Shown: one piece after another, positions 62,342 to 64,000 of the stretch | Numbering within the stretch: position 1 is the stretch's first letter | Layout: each line of letters begins with the position of its first letter | Origin: Pirellulaceae bacterium | Lineage (GTDB): Bacteria > Planctomycetota > Planctomycetia > Pirellulales > Pirellulaceae | Length of the DNA: 64,000 nucleotides | Reading direction: 5' to 3' | NCBI GenBank assembly: GCA_026004775.1 | Contig: BPJU01000007.1 | Span: 248,001 to 312,000, forward strand | Made by a program: the position numbers and the translations under genes | The notes under the pieces: model-generated | Databases searched by the model: none | What the model was told of the DNA's origin: nothing | What the model saw: the letters and a program-made list of their open reading frames with translations, nothing else

Positions 62342-63780
62342 CGCAATTTCGGATTTCTGGCCGCCTGCACCTCGTCTGGCCGGCTGATCGGTGTACTGTG
62401 GGGCGCTTCCTGCAACAGGTCCAGCGGCTCCTGGAGGATTTTCTCCAAGGCGTCGGCAAACGCATCCAGCGTCTCTTTGCTTTCGGTCTCGGTCGGCTCG
62501 ATCATCAATGCTTCCGGCACGGTAAGGGGGAAATAGACCGTGGGGGCATGGAAGCCGTAATCCAGCAGGCGTTTGGCGATGTCGCGGGCCGGTTGCTTCA
62601 AACCTCGCCGCCGCAGCGGTTCGGCCGTCAACACAAACTCATGCATACACCGATCTCCCTGCGGGCAAGCGAGCAGGCGTTTCAGGCGAGCCAGCAGGTA
62701 GTTGGCATTGAGCACCGCGTTTTCCGCCACTTTGCGCAACCCGTCTGGACCATGCGTCAGCAGGTAACAATAGGCCCGCAGCAGTACGCCCACGTTGCCG
62801 AAAAAGGCACGTACTCGGCCGATCGACTCGGGGCGGTGGTAATCCAGAAAGTAATGACCATTGCGGCGAGCCACCACCGGAACGGGCAGGAAAGGCTCCA
62901 GATCGCTTCGCACGCAGATCGGCCCGGCACCCGGGCCACCACCCCCATGCGGGCCGCTGAAGGTCTTGTGAGGGTTAAAGTGCATCATATCGGCGCCGCA
63001 GTCGGCCGGCCGGGTAATCCCCAGCACGGCGTTCATATTGGCCCCGTCCAGATACACTAAACCTCCCACGTCGTGCACCAGGTCCGCGATCGTGCGGATG
63101 TGCGGATCAAAAAGCCCCAGCGTATTCGGGTTGGTGATCATCAAGACCGCCACCTGGCCGTCGAGCTGCCGGCGCAAATCGTCCAAGTCCACAAAGCCCG
63201 ACGGCGTGCTGCGGACCGTGACGGCCGTGAAACCGGCCATGCGAGCACTGGCCGGATTGGTGCCGTGGGCCGAGTCGGGCGAGAGTACTTTCGTACGGCG
63301 TTCGCCGCGGTGGCGAAAGTAGGCCGCCGCCACCAGTAGCGCTGTCAATTCTCCATGAGCGCCGGCGGCCGGCTGGAGCGACACGCCCGGCAAGCCCGAA
63401 ATCTCCGCCAGCATCTCCTGCAATTCAAACAAACAGGCCAGTAAACCTTGCACCGTCGAATCCGGCTGGTAGGGGTGGACTTGAGAAAAACCGGGCAGCG
63501 AGGCGAGGCGTTCGTTGCGTTTCGGATTGTACTTCATCGTACAGGAGCCGAGCGGGTAAAAGTGCGAGTCGACCGACATGTTGCGTGCCGACAAATTGGT
63601 AAAGTGACGCACTACATCCGACTCGGATACTTCGGGCAACGGCGGTGGTTTATCGGCTAAAGCCCACTCGGGTAAAAGTTCGGTGGTCTGGACAGCCACG
63701 TCCGGGGCAGCGAAGCGCACGGCGCGACGGCCCGGGCGGGAAAGTTCAAACAATAGAGCAGTGGCTTGTTCGTTTCGCAT
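62326..63780 (-). CDS. gcvPB: Glycine dehydrogenase (decarboxylating) subunit 2
   Basis: The ATG at 63780 follows GAGGGAG; 484 aa. Conserved regions include NMSVDSHFYPLGSCTMKYNP, PDSAHGTNPASARMAGF and the PLP lysine in MMHFNPHKTFSGPHGGGGPG. With GcvPA it forms the two-subunit P protein that decarboxylates glycine and loads the aminomethyl group onto the H protein. gcvPA lies 43 bp upstream and a lipoate ligase gene follows with overlap, so this is one operon. Confidence 0.97.
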   Translation of the reverse strand: MRNEQATALLFELSRPGRRAVRFAAPDVAVQTTELLPEWALADKPPPLPEVSESDVVRHFTNLSARNMSVDSHFYPLGSCTMKYNPKRNERLASLPGFSQVHPYQPDSTVQGLLACLFELQEMLAEISGLPGVSLQPAAGAHGELTALLVAAAYFRHRGERRTKVLSPDSAHGTNPASARMAGFTAVTVRSTPSGFVDLDDLRRQLDGQVAVLMITNPNTLGLFDPHIRTIADLVHDVGGLVYLDGANMNAVLGITRPADCGADMMHFNPHKTFSGPHGGGGPGAGPICVRSDLEPFLPVPVVARRNGHYFLDYHRPESIGRVRAFFGNVGVLLRAYCYLLTHGPDGLRKVAENAVLNANYLLARLKRLLACPQGDRCMHEFVLTAEPLRRRGLKQPARDIAKRLLDYGFHAPTVYFPLTVPEALMIEPTETESKETLDAFADALEKILQEPLDLLQEAPHSTPISRPDEVQAARNPKLRWTPD

Positions 63781-63823
63781 ATCGTCGGCTCCCTCGGATC
63801 GCAGCCGTAGCTTGTTCGATCCC

Positions 63824-64000
63824 TTAGCGCCCCGTCCGGACTATCTTTGAAGCGACCGGGTCACCGGCAGTGGACCTTGCGTGGGTGCCGGCCTGGGCCC
63901 CCAGTAGAGATTCGGCCCACGCGTCGATATCAGCTCGTGTCCGATTCTCTGTTACGCACACCAACATGCAGTCGGAAAGTTCCGGGTACCAGCGACCAAG
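63824..64000 (-). CDS. gcvPA: Glycine dehydrogenase subunit 1, C-terminal end (partial)
   Basis: The minus-strand frame from the window edge to the TAA at 63824-63826 encodes 58 residues (GRWYPELSDCMLVCVTENRT, then RADIDAWAESLLGAQ). The YPEL...LVCVTExRT...IDxxxE pattern is the typical C-terminus of the GcvPA subunit, and gcvPB follows 43 bp later. The last 25 residues are an unusual Ala/Thr/Gly-rich extension. The gene continues beyond the window. Confidence 0.82.
   Translation of the reverse strand, partial: LGRWYPELSDCMLVCVTENRTRADIDAWAESLLGAQAGTHARSTAGDPVASKIVRTGR

Noticed and set aside
1-64000. tRNA or rRNA genes
   Set aside because: I looked by eye for T-loop-type motifs and rRNA landmarks in intergenic regions and found none; a tRNA scan would settle it.

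Overview
The window looks like a chromosomal segment of a GC-rich planctomycete (Planctomycetota, probably a Pirellulales-type lineage). This rests on the overall gene style: a MoxR/DUF58/VWA cluster, NPCBM and FHA proteins, TatC with a long insertion, small planctomycete-type hypothetical proteins, and an IS200-like RCDVF...CVR protein. It is an inference from gene content; no rRNA or tRNA gene was seen.

Region 1 (1-20.5 kb, + strand) is one long respiratory gene run. In order it holds an octaheme cytochrome c protein (5' end outside the window), two paralogous cupredoxin-like secreted proteins, a diheme cytochrome c lipoprotein, cytochrome c oxidase subunits II, I, III and IV, the heme A enzymes CtaA and CtaB, an ABC-2 transporter pair, SCO1, a DUF420 protein, two very small membrane proteins and a PQQ-type beta-propeller protein. 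A rho-independent terminator closes the run. The oxidase carries the YSHPxV signature of A2-type heme-copper oxidases. Both coxA and coxC contain a single-base frameshift.

Region 2 (20.6-34 kb, + strand) is a MoxR ATPase - DUF58 - VWA - VWA - giant coiled-coil protein - small exported protein - Tat-exported prenyltransferase-repeat protein cluster, followed by an NPCBM-domain protein.

Region 3 (34-39 kb) holds a serine hydrolase, mannose-6-phosphate isomerase, tatC and a small lipoprotein.

Region 4 (39.2-42.5 kb) is the most unusual part. It has a RAYT/IS200-like protein that appears to have lost its HUH histidines and catalytic tyrosine, with a C-terminal half in the -1 frame. Beside it lies a 1.2-kb island of palindromic repeats of three kinds.

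Region 5 (42.8-64 kb) is mostly housekeeping: a pseudouridine synthase, a PyrK-like subunit, an HtrA-like protease, a STAS protein, a porin broken by two frameshifts, alaS, a BON-domain protein, serA, serC, a TPR lipoprotein, an ECF sigma/anti-sigma pair, an FHA protein, lipoate ligase, gcvPB and the end of gcvPA. Inserted among these are a UPF0175/DUF3368 toxin-antitoxin pair, copies of a roughly 130-bp hairpin-ended repeat, and an 844-nt group II intron that has lost most of its reverse transcriptase ORF and sits immediately after a repeat hairpin.

Five single-base frame breaks, four or five of them at homopolymers, occur in otherwise well-preserved genes. Assembly or sequencing errors should therefore be considered before calling any of them biological.
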